Of a stretch of 64,000 nucleotides of DNA, positions 1 through 10,747 are shown piece by piece. The stretch spans positions 499,501 to 563,500 of the forward strand of contig OZ005600.1 of NCBI GenBank assembly GCA_963930655.1. Reading direction: 5' to 3'. A program made the translations under genes and the position numbers. Origin of the DNA: Myrica gale (lineage: Eukaryota; Streptophyta; Magnoliopsida; Fagales; Myricaceae). Below the pieces are notes generated by a model that was given only the letters and a program-made list of their open reading frames with translations, made no database searches and was not told where the DNA came from. Positions within the stretch are counted from its first letter, which is position 1, and every line of letters starts with the position of its first letter.

Positions 1-3000
1 CCCATGATATGATAGCCCCAAGGAGAACTGAGCAATTGACTATATGTGGGCAAATAAGGCCACAACCAACATAAGTTGGACTGAAGTCAAAATAAAACCT
101 GCATGAAGGGAAGTATGTAAAACACCCAGATATTGCTAAAATATTCCTTATGGGGACAGCTCAACATGCAATTAAGTTATCAGATACGAAGACCTTTCAT
201 CACTAGATAGAAATTGAGATAAGAGAACATGACACAACTCTATTATCACAATACAAGAACCAAGTTGCACTCAAGATGAGAAATCAGTCATTAACCTTTA
301 TGTTCACCATAATCCAGATATCAGACACAGTAAAACCAGTAATTTTTAAGAGCAGGAAGAGCAGAAAAAGAAGAGGGATTTGTGTTTTTTTTTGTGAGGG
401 CGGGGGCGGGGGGTTGTTTCAAGTCAGTGAAAAGGAGAATTAGGAACAAGACACCTACGTGCTCCTATATAGCATCAGGCCAAAGGTGGGAAAGTTGTCA
501 AATCCACAGGCATCGCCCATGCCACTGAAGAACCACTTAAAGCAGCTCCAGATTAAACTTATGCTCAAATATTTTCCCAGACAGCGGACTTGCTTCCTGT
601 AACAAGTTCATATTTAATTAGAGAGAAAGCAACTATACTGATGCATTTTCAATTAAGTATACGACACTTCAGTTGGCATAAACATGCACATGCACAATGT
701 ATAATGATAAGTAAGGGCGACGGCTACAAAAATTGAACATCTCCAGAGTTGCGTAAGGTTTATTATTCAACAGAAGTTTCTCCTTCTAGCAGTCCTGAAA
801 GTCTGTGTGATATTACCGCATACAAATATCCCTCTCATACTTCATTCAATCACTTCTCTCAAATGATTTTACAACAACAGATACCGTGTCAAGAACTAGA
901 AACCAATTAAGAGTTTCATATCTCTATAACTAACCCTGCAAGCTCAGCTCCTGTGTTTGTATGAAAGCTATTTATTAACATTGCAGTTGCTGTGCCACTA
1001 GGATATGTAAGCTTATAATCCATGACCATAACCTACAAGCACACACAAGAGATATGAGACAATAAGCTCAAAGACTTGTAGTCAATTACATACTAAAGCA
1101 GAGGCAATATATGCAAAGGGATTCAAAGGAAAGAACATTTCTCACTTGTAGCAATACAAAATATGTTTATAACAAACACCTTAAAAATTAACCCCAAAAT
1201 TGCAGCTCCTTATTTAACAGTAAATGGGGTCCTAAATCAACATTAAAACAATTAACTCATCCACTTACAAGCTTGGTTGACAGCAAATCAAGAACTATTT
1301 TGAAAACCAAACACTAGAGTTAAACCCAACCTCTATAACTTTCGTCGGGCAATGTTATTAAAAAAAACACAAATAAGCTTTTTTTTTTTGATAAATAAGA
1401 CAAGTTTTATTAGAAAGAGGAAAAAACAAAACACGACGGAATCAACAGTACAAGAGAAAATACTGAAGAAACTAATCCACGGGCCTACAAACTTTCCCAG
1501 AAAACAATAACCCACAAGACCCACCCATATAAACTTTCCCAACAGCCCACAAGACCAAAACCCACCCACAAAACCCACGAGCCTACAAACTTTCCCAATA
1601 GCCCACAAGACCCACCCATATCCCCGACGAGACCCCTAACAATCCATTCCAAAGGTCACAGTCTTCCTAGCGGTCGAAGAAGACCCTTCATAATTAACCG
1701 AAGATTTCAAACCCTTCAACTCCCTAAACATCCTCCCCCCTGATTTTCTCGATGATTTCGACCGTATCGGCGCCCGATCGCGTTCCAATGCTGCAAATAG
1801 CTCCCTCATCTTTTCCTCTTGACCTCCACAAGACAACCCAACCATCTCACCCACAGAGGAAACCATGTCCAAGACCCACGCCGGAGATTCTCCCCCCAAA
1901 GCTTTATGCGGCAAATCCTCCGTCTCTGAAGCCTCAGGAACACTATCGTCAACACAAACGACAGCCCCTTGAATGATCCCAGAGCACTCACCGATCTTCT
2001 CCATGTCCCCGGGCTCCACAACCACCATTTCTAAAACAGTCTCACCGGACCCGGTCTTAGACAACCCCCTGACACTCGCCTCCACCTCTATGTGTGCTGC
2101 TTCACCAGGCCCTGGGGTGATGGTTGGGCCAGTGAAATCAGCCCAGCAGGCTATGTTGCAGGCAGGTGGGTTGGGCTCTGTTCCTTCCGTTTCGGGCTTG
2201 AACCCTGCATTTGGGCTGGAGTTTCCCGGCCCGTTGGAAGGCAGTAGCCCTCTGGGGGCCTTTTCTCCTCGCGACCCGATGCTGGTGAGTGGATTCGACG
2301 ATGGCTTGGCTGATGCAGTGGCAGGCTGTGTTGACCAGCTCGAGCCGGAGGTAGGACCATCGTCGGCCATTCCCGCGCAGGCGAAGTCGCCGGTAACAAG
2401 CCTTGGGCGTGCTGATGGCTCCGATGGGAAGGCCGGAGAGAATCGGGTAAAAACCTCTTCAATTACTTCTGACTGTTCCGGCGCCGGCGAGATGCGGGAA
2501 TCCACCCCAACCACCACAGACGACGTCGCCGGAGGCAAGTCGTCCACCGGCGAAGAGGTCCGGTCAGCACCCGAGAACGGCACTAATGAATCGGGGCTAG
2601 CGGTACACGCAGCCTCAAGAATGGGTCTCGGGTCAGCCAGCCCAGCACCCGACGCTGCACACCCATCAGGCCGCTCCACACCAGCATGCCCATCTGGTTC
2701 CTGGGCCGAAGCCCACTTCACTCCAGCAGGCTTAAGCACTGAAATCGAAGGGCCTGGCACACAGGAAATTGAAGGAAGCCCCCAGCCCATCTCACGAGAC
2801 CCACATACCAAACAACTCCTTGGTGCCTTCCGTGATTCCTCGACGAGAGTGACAATGTTTTCCAGCTCATCACGTAGACGCATTAAATGCGCCCAGAGTC
2901 CAGTTGACCCAGCCGTCGCTGCAGTCCCCCCAAAAGCCTCATTTCGAATTGGATGCACGTGACTTGCGAGGTGACCGTTGCCAGCGGGTAACTTTCGAAA

Positions 3001-4849
3001 CTCCCCCACACCCGCCTTCTGCAACTCCGGCGAGCCACCCTTCACCAGCTGGGCAAAAGAAACGCCCTTCCTAACCTCTGACCCAGCATGCCCCCATCCT
3101 GAACGACGCCACTCACCAATGACAGAAAGCACCTCCTCACAAGTCTGAGCGAAGGCCTGCCAGCCAAAACCCGAGCGTCCCTCTGGGATCCTTAACGCCC
3201 CCCTCTGCCGGTTGTCCCCATATTCCACCATCACAACGTATCTACCATGCTCATTCGAACATTTCTGGGCGAGAAACGCCCGTGAGGATTCGTTGAACTT
3301 CACCGATAAATCTTTGTCGTCGTGCCCCTCCACCAGTTTGCCAAAGAGATTGGCAAGCCAAACCATCCCATATCTGCCTATACGCACGGAGCTCTGGGAC
3401 TTCCGACTCAGCTCCGAAATCGAAACGAGACCCAACTTACTAACCGAAAAATGGAACGTCTTCGCCTCAATCACTAAACTACGGAAAAAAACCATCGCAA
3501 ACCACTAACTAAGGATTTGTTTGTTTAGTGCTCAGCTCATTTGCAACATGTTTCGTTTTAGGAACAACCATCAGGCTTGTATTCTCAGGCCGGAAGCTCA
3601 CTAACCTAATTGCTTATCAAGGAGAAAAGAAATTGATCTTTGTTCTCATGATAGAGTGAGACTCTGTAGCTCTAAATCTTTTACAAATAAGCTTTATCTT
3701 TTACGTTCTTATGAATGATTTCAATAAAAAGTAAAAACTAAATAAATCAACAAAAAGACAACAATTTTTTGAAATTTACAACAACGGAAACTACCTTACG
3801 AAGTGGAACGAGACTAAAAAGGCCAAGGAAGCTGACAACAAATAAAAAACCAATCATCCACCCCAGGCTTGGGTTCTTAACATCTTCAGCCCGGTTACCC
3901 GGATAGTCAGTACCAATGAGTTCGTAAGTTCTCTTATCCATTGCAATCAAGTATGAACCAAATCCCCCTGCCATCAATCAGACATTCAGTAACATAATTA
4001 AACAATACGAACACAGCCAACAAAAATTTAGCAGAATGTACTAGTATGTCACAATCCAACTTAGAATACAGAAACGCTATCAACGCCATGTCAAGTTCAG
4101 GACACAATCTAGTACCAAAAGAAGGATAAAACGCCGGACCTAATCGGAGCTTCCCAAAACGATTGCACCTCAAGTTGTCCAATTTGGACATTCGATTTCA
4201 GATCTAGAACTAGAAAACTTGACTTAGATTCAAATAGGATAACTTAAAAGTTGGTAAGTTTCCATTCACATCGTCCTTTGCAAAGCTGCTTACATTTTCA
4301 GCTCAATTAGAAGCACCTCACAATTACAAAACCATAATAGAAATGTTCAAATTTTTATTATCTTTAATAATACTCGGTCTTTTAAAAAGATCCCTGTTTT
4401 TCTTTTTTTCTTTTTTCTGTTTTAATGTTTGGGGTACAGAAATTTAGCCGCTTTAGCATTAACGTCCTCAAACTAACAGAAATTGGGGTGTTACCACTAA
4501 ATGCGAGGCCATAGCAAGCTACGACGCAGGTCTGAATAACAGTGTTCTCCTGCCTGGTGAAGGGCTTGACCGAGAAACCTAACTTGGACAGGAAACCAGT
4601 CCAGGACTTGACGAAGAAGAAGCCGAGCAAGCCAGCAGAGACGTTGAGGGAGGGAATGATGCCGACCGTGAGATTGAGCTTGTGGGTGATGATGCAGAAG
4701 AGGGAACCCAAGAGGGCGCTCACGGCCAGCCCTCTGACCGTGATCTGCTCCTTCCATTCCGGGACAGGCTCCGGTTCGACGGCCCTGGTCTTCTCGGGCT
4801 CAGCTAGCAACGGCTCAGATATCTCCACGGATGCGGTCTCCGTACCCAT
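1..4849 (-). CDS. YSL6: YSL6-type metal-nicotianamine transporter (oligopeptide transporter family), 5' part, five exons, runs off left edge
   Basis: Yellow stripe-like proteins move metal-nicotianamine chelates across membranes; the YSL4/6 branch acts on internal membranes (family knowledge). Exons (minus strand) rebuilt from GT-AG sites and phase: 4849-4495, 3968-3795, 1032-935, 596-459, 98-<1. All junctions keep frame. Exon 1 starts [15 protein letters not shown] and holds [20 protein letters not shown] and the [19 protein letters not shown] block. Exon 2 begins in [11 protein letters not shown] and ends SLVPLRK. Exon 3 is [20 protein letters not shown]. Exon 4 is [10 protein letters not shown] to [14 protein letters not shown]. 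Exon 5 starts [18 protein letters not shown]. These are family signature segments and match YSL6 better than YSL1-3 from memory. Several hydrophobic membrane segments are visible and no lesion was seen. Intron 2 carries a 2.3-kb retroelement in the same orientation. The C-terminal half lies outside the window. Confidence 0.93.
1485..1622. repeat. Imperfect direct repeats in the 3' UTR of the single-ORF element
   Basis: The phrases ctacaaactttccca and cacaagacccacccatat recur two to three times in about 140 bp (for example 1509-1530 and 1605-1622), forming an irregular repeat just after the ORF stop on the minus strand. Confidence 0.7.
1636..3495 (-). CDS. ORF1-like protein of the non-LTR element, 619 aa
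   Basis: An uninterrupted 619-codon ORF starting [19 protein letters not shown] and ending in FGMDC. The first ~160 residues form a conserved-looking globular region ([73 protein letters not shown]). This resembles the N-terminal domain of LINE-associated proteins in other woody eudicots (recalled, not searched). The rest is low-complexity and rich in Pro, Ser and Gly, with a [18 protein letters not shown] cysteine cluster near the middle. No EN, RT, RNase H or CCHC knuckle is visible. A nucleic-acid-binding role is plausible but unproven. The long open frame suggests recent insertion or selection. Confidence 0.65.
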   Translation of the reverse strand: MVFFRSLVIEAKTFHFSVSKLGLVSISELSRKSQSSVRIGRYGMVWLANLFGKLVEGHDDKDLSVKFNESSRAFLAQKCSNEHGRYVVMVEYGDNRQRGALRIPEGRSGFGWQAFAQTCEEVLSVIGEWRRSGWGHAGSEVRKGVSFAQLVKGGSPELQKAGVGEFRKLPAGNGHLASHVHPIRNEAFGGTAATAGSTGLWAHLMRLRDELENIVTLVEESRKAPRSCLVCGSREMGWGLPSISCVPGPSISVLKPAGVKWASAQEPDGHAGVERPDGCAASGAGLADPRPILEAACTASPDSLVPFSGADRTSSPVDDLPPATSSVVVGVDSRISPAPEQSEVIEEVFTRFSPAFPSEPSARPRLVTGDFACAGMADDGPTSGSSWSTQPATASAKPSSNPLTSIGSRGEKAPRGLLPSNGPGNSSPNAGFKPETEGTEPNPPACNIACWADFTGPTITPGPGEAAHIEVEASVRGLSKTGSGETVLEMVVVEPGDMEKIGECSGIIQGAVVCVDDSVPEASETEDLPHKALGGESPAWVLDMVSSVGEMVGLSCGGQEEKMRELFAALERDRAPIRSKSSRKSGGRMFRELKGLKSSVNYEGSSSTARKTVTFGMDC

Positions 4850-5506
4850 GATGTTTCCTTAGAATTCTTCTTTTGGGTTCTTTGTATGGAATCAGGAGGG
4901 ATCGGAGAGACTATAGTGGATGGGATGGAGGATGCTTGGGGCAAATGGTTTTGAAATTCGTCTGGGTGAGGGCGACGCATTGATTAGGAAGTGTGAAGGG
5001 TAGCGAAAACCGAAAAGAGTTGAAGGTTTGTTGGGACGCCTGGGCCTGGCCAATGGCTATCGCTTCCTCTTCGGTCAAGCAACAGCTCCCCACTCTGCTG
5101 ACGCAATAAGTTTCTTCATTCAATTTTTTTTCTTTTCTTGTCTGGGTTGGTGCCTGGTGGCCTGTGGATGATAGTTTTCGAAGATAGGCTTGAGGCTCTT
5201 CCCTGCCCCGAAAGATTCTGATTATTGGCGGGGATTCGTAATTAATTCAACACATAACTAGTAATAAAGCAAGAACAATCCATCTTAGATGCAAAAAAAA
5301 ACTAAATGATTTTAATTAGAAATGATGGCCAAACGTAATTATCGTAATCCATTGACTTTAAATTATATGTTTATAAGAAGGATCATTTAGTTCGATGCAT
5401 ATCACCCATAAGCCTCTTCCCCACGATGTTAAAAATCTGGATTGTTTATGGGTAGTCTGTTATTTGCGTGAATCATCAGTGCTTCGTGATTAGACAGCTA
5501 GCATAT
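4850..5506. other. YSL6 5' flank
   Basis: Sequence upstream of the YSL6 start codon on the minus strand, presumably 5' UTR and promoter. No other gene or clear element was recognised. Confidence 0.5.
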
Positions 5507-5509
5507 TTA

Positions 5510-5708
5510 GGGTGGGTTTGTTTTGTAAAATTTTAGTGTTGTTAAAATTTTAGGTATTGAGTTTAGTGAAAAAGTGAAGAGAGAGGTAATTTTTTATATT
5601 TTTTGTAGTGAAAAGTTATGATTTGATAGGGGAGAGAGAGATTATATTGTAATAGTTTATTGTGTTAAAATTTTAGAGGGTGTAAAATTTTAGGACACAA
5701 ACACACCC
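5510..5708 (+). mobile_element. Harbinger/Tourist-like MITE, copy 1
   Basis: A 199-bp element with terminal inverted repeats gggtgggtttg / caaacacaccc and flanking TTA at 5507-5509 and 5709-5711. The 3-bp TTA duplication and GGG..TGTTTG ends are typical of PIF/Harbinger MITEs. The inside is AT-rich with repeated taaaatttta, and related copies lie near 5.7, 6.65 and 53.5 kb. Confidence 0.85.
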
Positions 5709-5726
5709 TTAGATAGTATATTACAT

Positions 5727-5911
5727 CAATAATATTTTACACTTCCTAAAAATTTAACAAAATAAAAAATTATAATATAATATATCTCTCCACATCACAT
5801 TATTACTTTTCACTATAATAAATATTAAAAATCATCTCTCTTCACTTTTTCACCAAATCTAATACATTAAAATTATAACCTTCCCAAAATTTTAAAACTC
5901 AAAACACAACC
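5727..5911 (-). mobile_element. Degenerate MITE of the same family
   Basis: Reverse-orientation similarity to the MITE at 5510-5708 (tataatctctc..., ttcactttttcacc, ending aaaacacaacc). It lies almost directly next to that copy, so the pair forms an imperfect inverted repeat. The left end is eroded. Confidence 0.6.
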
Positions 5912-5944
5912 ATGATCGATCTGAAAAAAAAGTTGGGAGAAGTA

Positions 5945-6930
5945 CGAAAACAGTCCATGTGGTTTCAAGTTGAACGAATTAGTCCATATGGTCAGCGAGA
6001 GGTTGCAAATTAGTCTCTCTGTCAATCCCCCTTCAAGTCATGAACAGAGCACGCTTACTTGTCAAAAAGTTCATGTGGATATCGATGAGTTGTCAAATTG
6101 CACACATGGAATCCATTTAGATTTTAAAAAACAAAAAAACAAAAAACACTCACGCCTGACAGTCGAATGCCCTAGCCCGAAATCCCCAAATTAGTCTTTC
6201 TTTGGCTGCCCCCGGTACTAAGCTGGTTCGGTATGTTCGATCTCCTTTAGTAGTCAAAATCATATGGAGGCTTCGAGGACTTTCAATTGTTTGGGGGAAA
6301 AGAAAATGACAAAGGGGAGGTTTGGGAGAAAATGACAACGACAACTAGGGGTGGTTCTTTGATCAGGAAAAATGGCGAAACCAAGATGAACGTGGTCTGA
6401 TTTAGTATCAATATAAAGAAAGGAGGATTTCGAGATTTCGGTATTGGCATTTTCGGGGGGGAAATGAAAGAAAGACGAATTTGGGGATTTCGGGCTAGGG
6501 AATTCGATTGCCAGGCGTGAGTGTTTTTTGTTTTTTTTTTAAATCTAAATGAATTTCACGTGTGCAATTTGACAACTCATCGATATCCACGTGACAACTT
6601 TTTGACAGGTAAGCGTTCTTCGTTCACTATTTGACGGGGGGATTGACGTGTGTACCAAAATTTTACCCTCTAAAATTTTAACACAATTAAATATTACAAT
6701 ATAATCTCTCTCTCCCCTTCAAATCATTACTATTTACTACAAAAAATATAAAAAATTATCTTTCTCTTCACTTTTTCACTAAACCCAATACCTAAAATTT
6801 TAACAACATTAAAATTTTACAACACAAACACAACCTAAGTTGCAACCTCTCGCTGACCACATAGAATAATTTGTTCAACTTTAAATCACATGGACCAATT
6901 TGTCATAACTTAAAACCACATGGAATGTTT
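5945..6930. mobile_element. Large fold-back element with ~260-bp inverted arms
   Basis: The left arm (about 5945-6212) and right arm (about 6445-6925) are inverted copies. Segments cagtccatgtggtttcaag, gtcagcgagaggttgca, gatatcgatgagttgtcaaa and tcacgcctgacagtcgaat on the left have complements in reverse order on the right. The right arm is split by a MITE at 6648-6836. The outer end of the right arm carries the 'ccatgtgg' module twice and the left arm once. No transposase is present. Confidence 0.75.
6648..6836 (-). mobile_element. Harbinger-like MITE nested in the fold-back right arm
   Basis: Strong similarity to the reverse complement of the MITE at 5510-5708 (ccctctaaaattttaacaca, tctctctccccttcaaatca, ttcactttttcactaaac). 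It ends caaacacaacctaa. It interrupts the inverted arm between gacggggggattgacg and gttgcaacctctcgctg, so it is younger than the fold-back element. Confidence 0.75.
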
Positions 6931-7203
6931 CCGTATTTTTTTTAAAAAAAGTTTTTTCCGGAGACCGAATCTATTGTTCTCCGAACCGAAAATGTTTTCC
7001 GGATTACAAAAAAATGGATTCGAACTGAATTTGCAGGCCACCATCATCCTCAAGTAGTCCAGAACTTGCTCTATTTACAGATTGTGGCCCAAATATTTTA
7101 GTATCGAAACACATCGGCCCAGTCGTTCTATTTGGGGGTCCAATTCACGTACTTCAAAACAGCCCACTATAAACAGGTGGTTGGCGAGGGCATCGAGGTG
7201 AAT

Positions 7204-7226
7204 ATTATATATATATATATATATAA
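7204..7226. repeat. (TA)n microsatellite
   Basis: An uninterrupted run of about eleven TA units. Confidence 0.95.
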
Positions 7227-8895
7227 TCATAATCGAATTTAGATTAGGTGCGAGTGAGATGTGAGACGTGACGTGACAACGACCGATTTCCTAAAAAACT
7301 TTATTGCGAAAACCACGTGGGATTCACATGGTCGCTATCTCCCATTGGAGAGTGGAATGGGATCAGACAGACCGACTTATAAGTGTGCAGACTGGAGTGT
7401 TTGTTTTGGTGCGGGTTTTAGGATGGGATCCTCATCCGTGTGCTTGACTAGCTTGTCTCTAATCCTCCAAAAGTGGCAAATCTTACGTTTTGTAGCTGCT
7501 CGTCGGATAGCTGAAAATGAGGATGCCTGGAACACCTACTTCGCCCTAATTGGTGGGACACTGTTAGATTTGCGGAAGCTTGTCTGGCCTGATATGTGGT
7601 CGGAAAATTATATAGGTGTCAGGACACGTTCCCTTGTTTTCAGTTTTTTCAGGGCAAGAAAGATGCTCCACGGCTGTAGAAGAAAATGAGTGGACTTGCC
7701 CGGCCACATCATCTCTATTCCCACAAATTGTCCGTTGATGCTGCTTAAATCATCTATACACTCTCAGATGCAGAATGCGATTGATTGGTCACATATTGAT
7801 ACTCGAGATCTAAAATAATTCAGTGTCTGCTGCTTAAACCTTGATGTTGATTGAAAAGAATTACTGCCTGAATCATCCAAATTCATAGAATCTCACAGCT
7901 CACCCTATTCAGCATAGGCCTCCACGTATCAATTCCCAAGATCACAAGTATACATGATTCATGCACATTGTTTCTAAAATTCTTTAACCTTCTCCGCTCT
8001 TCTACGATCACTCTCTCATAAGACACCTGAAGAAGAAGAAGAAACAGAAGCCTCTGGGATTGACGATGCCAAGCTTACGACTGCTTTCTCCTCCCCAGCT
8101 CACCCTAGCATCAACATATGAATCACATTCCTTCCCTTAGGAAGGGCTATGTTTTGGATCACATTCCCACACTAGCAGACCTTGAATTTAATGCCTGCCA
8201 CACAATTGCCGAGAAAACAAATGGATAATAAAAACATCAACAAGCATGAAACCTGGTACAGGCTTACAGTTTCTAATAGAGGACGATTGGTCATGCATTA
8301 AAAATACGAACAAGAAGAACCAATTCAAACAAAAAGAATATGAGATCTTCACTAAAACAGCTCAGGTCCCAATGGCAAATATTTGCAGTGGCCTAGCCTG
8401 CCCAACTGAGGCAACCACAGAAGGACAAGTGCATCCTATAATATTTTCTGCACGGACTACTCTACCCAAACCATGCCCTTCCAATAATTTTTGAGAATCC
8501 AATCAATTCAGGGTCCATAATGAGTAAAATATATTCAAAATTTAATCATCTTTTCACTAAACAACAATGAGCAATACACACACACACACTCACATTCCGG
8601 ATATGCATAATACTTTATTTCCCATCAGTCACAGTTGGCCTCCTAACCAAATTCCTTGTAGACTAATGTTCGGATAAGATGACATAATCTATTTCTTTTT
8701 ACAGAAAAAACGGTAGATAATTGTTTAGATTTAAATATGTCTATATATCCATCTGCACTGTGCCATTTGAAATTCAGTGCGCTACTTTGCATCTTAAACA
8801 ACACATTAATCAAATGCAGCCAAAAGGAAAGATGCATTTGTATTTCTATTCCAGCTGATTACGTGGCTGATTATACATTCATTTATCAGCTCATG
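7227..8895. other. Intergenic DNA without a supported gene
   Basis: Holds a few open stretches but no recognised gene. A short conserved-looking translation on the minus strand near 8380-8510 could be a remnant or repeat. A (CA)n run lies near 8577-8590. Confidence 0.5.
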
Positions 8896-9202
8896 TGATA
8901 GACCACGATCCCAACTTCTTTACGTGGAGTAAAAGGAGAGAAGTGCTGAGTTGTTGAAGACTTGGTCATAGTGGTTGTTGATTGTTTTACATGTGTTAGC
9001 TAATATTTTGCAGTCAGTTATTGTGTCTTTATTTTAGAAAGTTGCGGTCTTAAGTTTAGGAAAAGTTGTTAGTAGTTGTTTATTTAAATTCTGCTTGAAA
9101 CATTAATAAAATAAAGCATATTTTTATCCAAACAACTTGAGGTTTGTTTTCACTAGAAGAGAATTCTATCCACTTTGCATTAGCTCCGACTGAGACCTAT
9201 CA

Positions 9203-9683
9203 ATGGTATCAGAGCCTGGTTCAATGACCACTCACAAAGAGAGAATCGAGTGTTCAGAAGCAAGAGTTGTTCGCCTTCAAGAACGCCTCCACCAAATGTT
9301 GCTTGGTGTTGATAGCAAACTCCACCAACTGAAAGAGTCGATCAACTGCTTGTCCGAAACTTTGTTTTCTCCCAGCGTCGGAAGCAGTCATCACCACAAT
9401 GATCGTTCTTGCACCACAGAGGCAAATAATAAAGACGACACAGATGGATGCCTGCAAATTTTTTCATAAAAAATGGCTATGCTCGAGTTTCCAAGGTACT
9501 CCGGATGACCCTACTAAGTGGTTCAACCGCATTGATCTATTCTTTGAGTATCAAGACACTATGGAAGCACATAAGGTTTCCTTGGAATCATTCCATCTCG
9601 AAGGTAAATCCAAACAATGGTGGCAATGGATGCGCCGAGAGTACACGAAAGATTGTCAAACGGTGACATGGGCAGTTTTTTGA
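9203..9683 (+). pseudogene. Truncated, frameshifted gag (Ty3/gypsy-like)
   Basis: An N-terminal coiled-coil-like stretch (ARVVRLQERLHQMLLGVDSK) is read in one frame to 9469. The capsid-like part GTPDDPTKWFNRIDLFFEYQ ... HLEGKSKQWWQWMRREY is in another frame up to a stop at 9683, so at least one frameshift separates them. The DPTxWxxRxxxFF and WWQW motifs match retrotransposon gag. Protease, RT and integrase are absent. Confidence 0.75.
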
Positions 9684-9922
9684 GTTGAGTCCATGTGGAC
9701 CTTGAGGACAAAAATCCACTAAAAGAAGGGGGTATTGATAGATCACAATCCCAACTTCTTTACGTGGAGTAAAAGGAGAGAAGTGTTGGGTTGTTGAAGA
9801 CTTGGTCATAGTGGTTGTTGATTGTTTTGCATATGTTAGCTAATAATTTACAGTCATTTATTGTGTCTTTATTTTAGGAAGTTGTGGTCTTAAGTTTAGG
9901 AAAAGTTGTTAGTAGTTGTTTA

Positions 9923-10267
9923 TAGGGCTGTCCACCAAACCGGCCGGACCGGCCAACCCGGACCGAGACCGGTATAATCCGGTCCAGTTCTAGGTTACCC
10001 ATGTGGAAAACGGGAACCGGACCGGAGTATACCTCTCCAAACCGGTAATCGGCCCAAAATGACATGACCCAACCCCAAAACCGGCCCAAAATGGCATGGC
10101 CCAACCCAAAACCGGCCCAAAATGGACTGGCCCAAACCGACCCAAACCGGTGAAACCAGGAATCGGACCGGACCGAAAGATTGACCGGTCCGGTCAGGTC
10201 CGGTATACATACCCTACAAAATGTCCGGTTTGGCCGGCCGGACCGGACCGGCCAATGGACAGCCCTA
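9923..10267. mobile_element. hAT-type MITE inserted in the right LTR
   Basis: A 345-bp element with terminal inverted repeats tagggctgtcc / ggacagcccta and an exact 8-bp duplication gttgttta (9915-9922, 10268-10275). The intact left LTR shows the empty site. The inside is GC-rich and packed with CCGG/ACCGG palindromes, unlike the surrounding AT-rich DNA. No coding capacity. Confidence 0.92.
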
Positions 10268-10747
10268 GTTGTTTATTTAAATTCTGCTTGAAGCATTAAT
10301 AAAATAAATCATATTTTTATCCAAACAACTTGATATTTGTTCTCACCAGAAGAGAATTCTATCCACTTTGCATTAGCTCTGACTGAGACCTATCATCATG
10401 CAACTACTCCTGGCATGCACGTATTTGCACTACATACATAGCAACATCAACGTGTGGGTCTCCAAAAACCGCTCCAATTTATCCACATGATTTGATCTTG
10501 AAATGAACAACCAACCACAATCTTGTATCTTTCTAAATGTTTCTCTCTACTCATATCTATCTCAAATTATTCTAGTGTTCCAACTTGTTGACTGTCAGAA
10601 TGAAAAGATCCTCATTCTTTTGCTCCTTAGCAATCATAAGTTCTCCCTTTAAAGCCCCCACTCCCTAGCAAACTAACTCTACGTCTATTTCTGTCTCCTA
10701 CAACAGCATAGAGATCTAAGATCAAATCCTTGAAAGAGAAATAAAAA

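Larger units (their letters stand above)
1381..3682 (-). mobile_element. Single-ORF non-LTR retroelement (LINE-derived, non-autonomous) in YSL6 intron 2
   Basis: The element runs from its 5' end at 3682 to an A-rich 3' end at 1381 (minus-strand ...TTATTTATC followed by A's). It is flanked by a 12-bp target-site duplication acaaataagctt at 1369-1380 and 3683-3694. It holds one 619-codon ORF and no endonuclease or reverse transcriptase. Its 3' terminus resembles the tails of the LINE fragments near 16.7 and 24.1 kb, which fits mobilisation in trans by a LINE (inference). It is inserted sense to YSL6 and should be removed with the intron. Confidence 0.8.
8896..10395 (+). mobile_element. Short, internally deleted LTR retrotransposon (gag remnant only)
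   Basis: LTRs at 8896-9202 (307 bp) and 9736-10395 (307 bp plus an inserted MITE and its duplication), both TGATAG...CTATCA. The 5-bp target duplication tcatg is at 8891-8895 and 10396-10400. The primer binding site TGGTATCAGAGC (initiator Met tRNA) is at 9204-9215. The polypurine tract is at 9721-9732. The internal region is only 533 bp and codes a gag fragment, so the element is non-autonomous. The LTRs differ at roughly 20 positions by eye, so insertion is not very recent. Confidence 0.95.

Noticed and set aside
1973..2962. 329-aa open frame on the + strand
   Set aside because: Antisense shadow of the retroelement ORF at 1636-3495; low complexity and no domain.
7261..7689. 142-aa open frame on the + strand
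   Set aside because: No recognised motif, splice signals or supporting context.
8380..8510. Minus-strand translation containing GHGLGRVVRAENIIGCTCPS
   Set aside because: It looks conserved, but no start, acceptor site or neighbouring exon could be found; perhaps a repeat or exon remnant.
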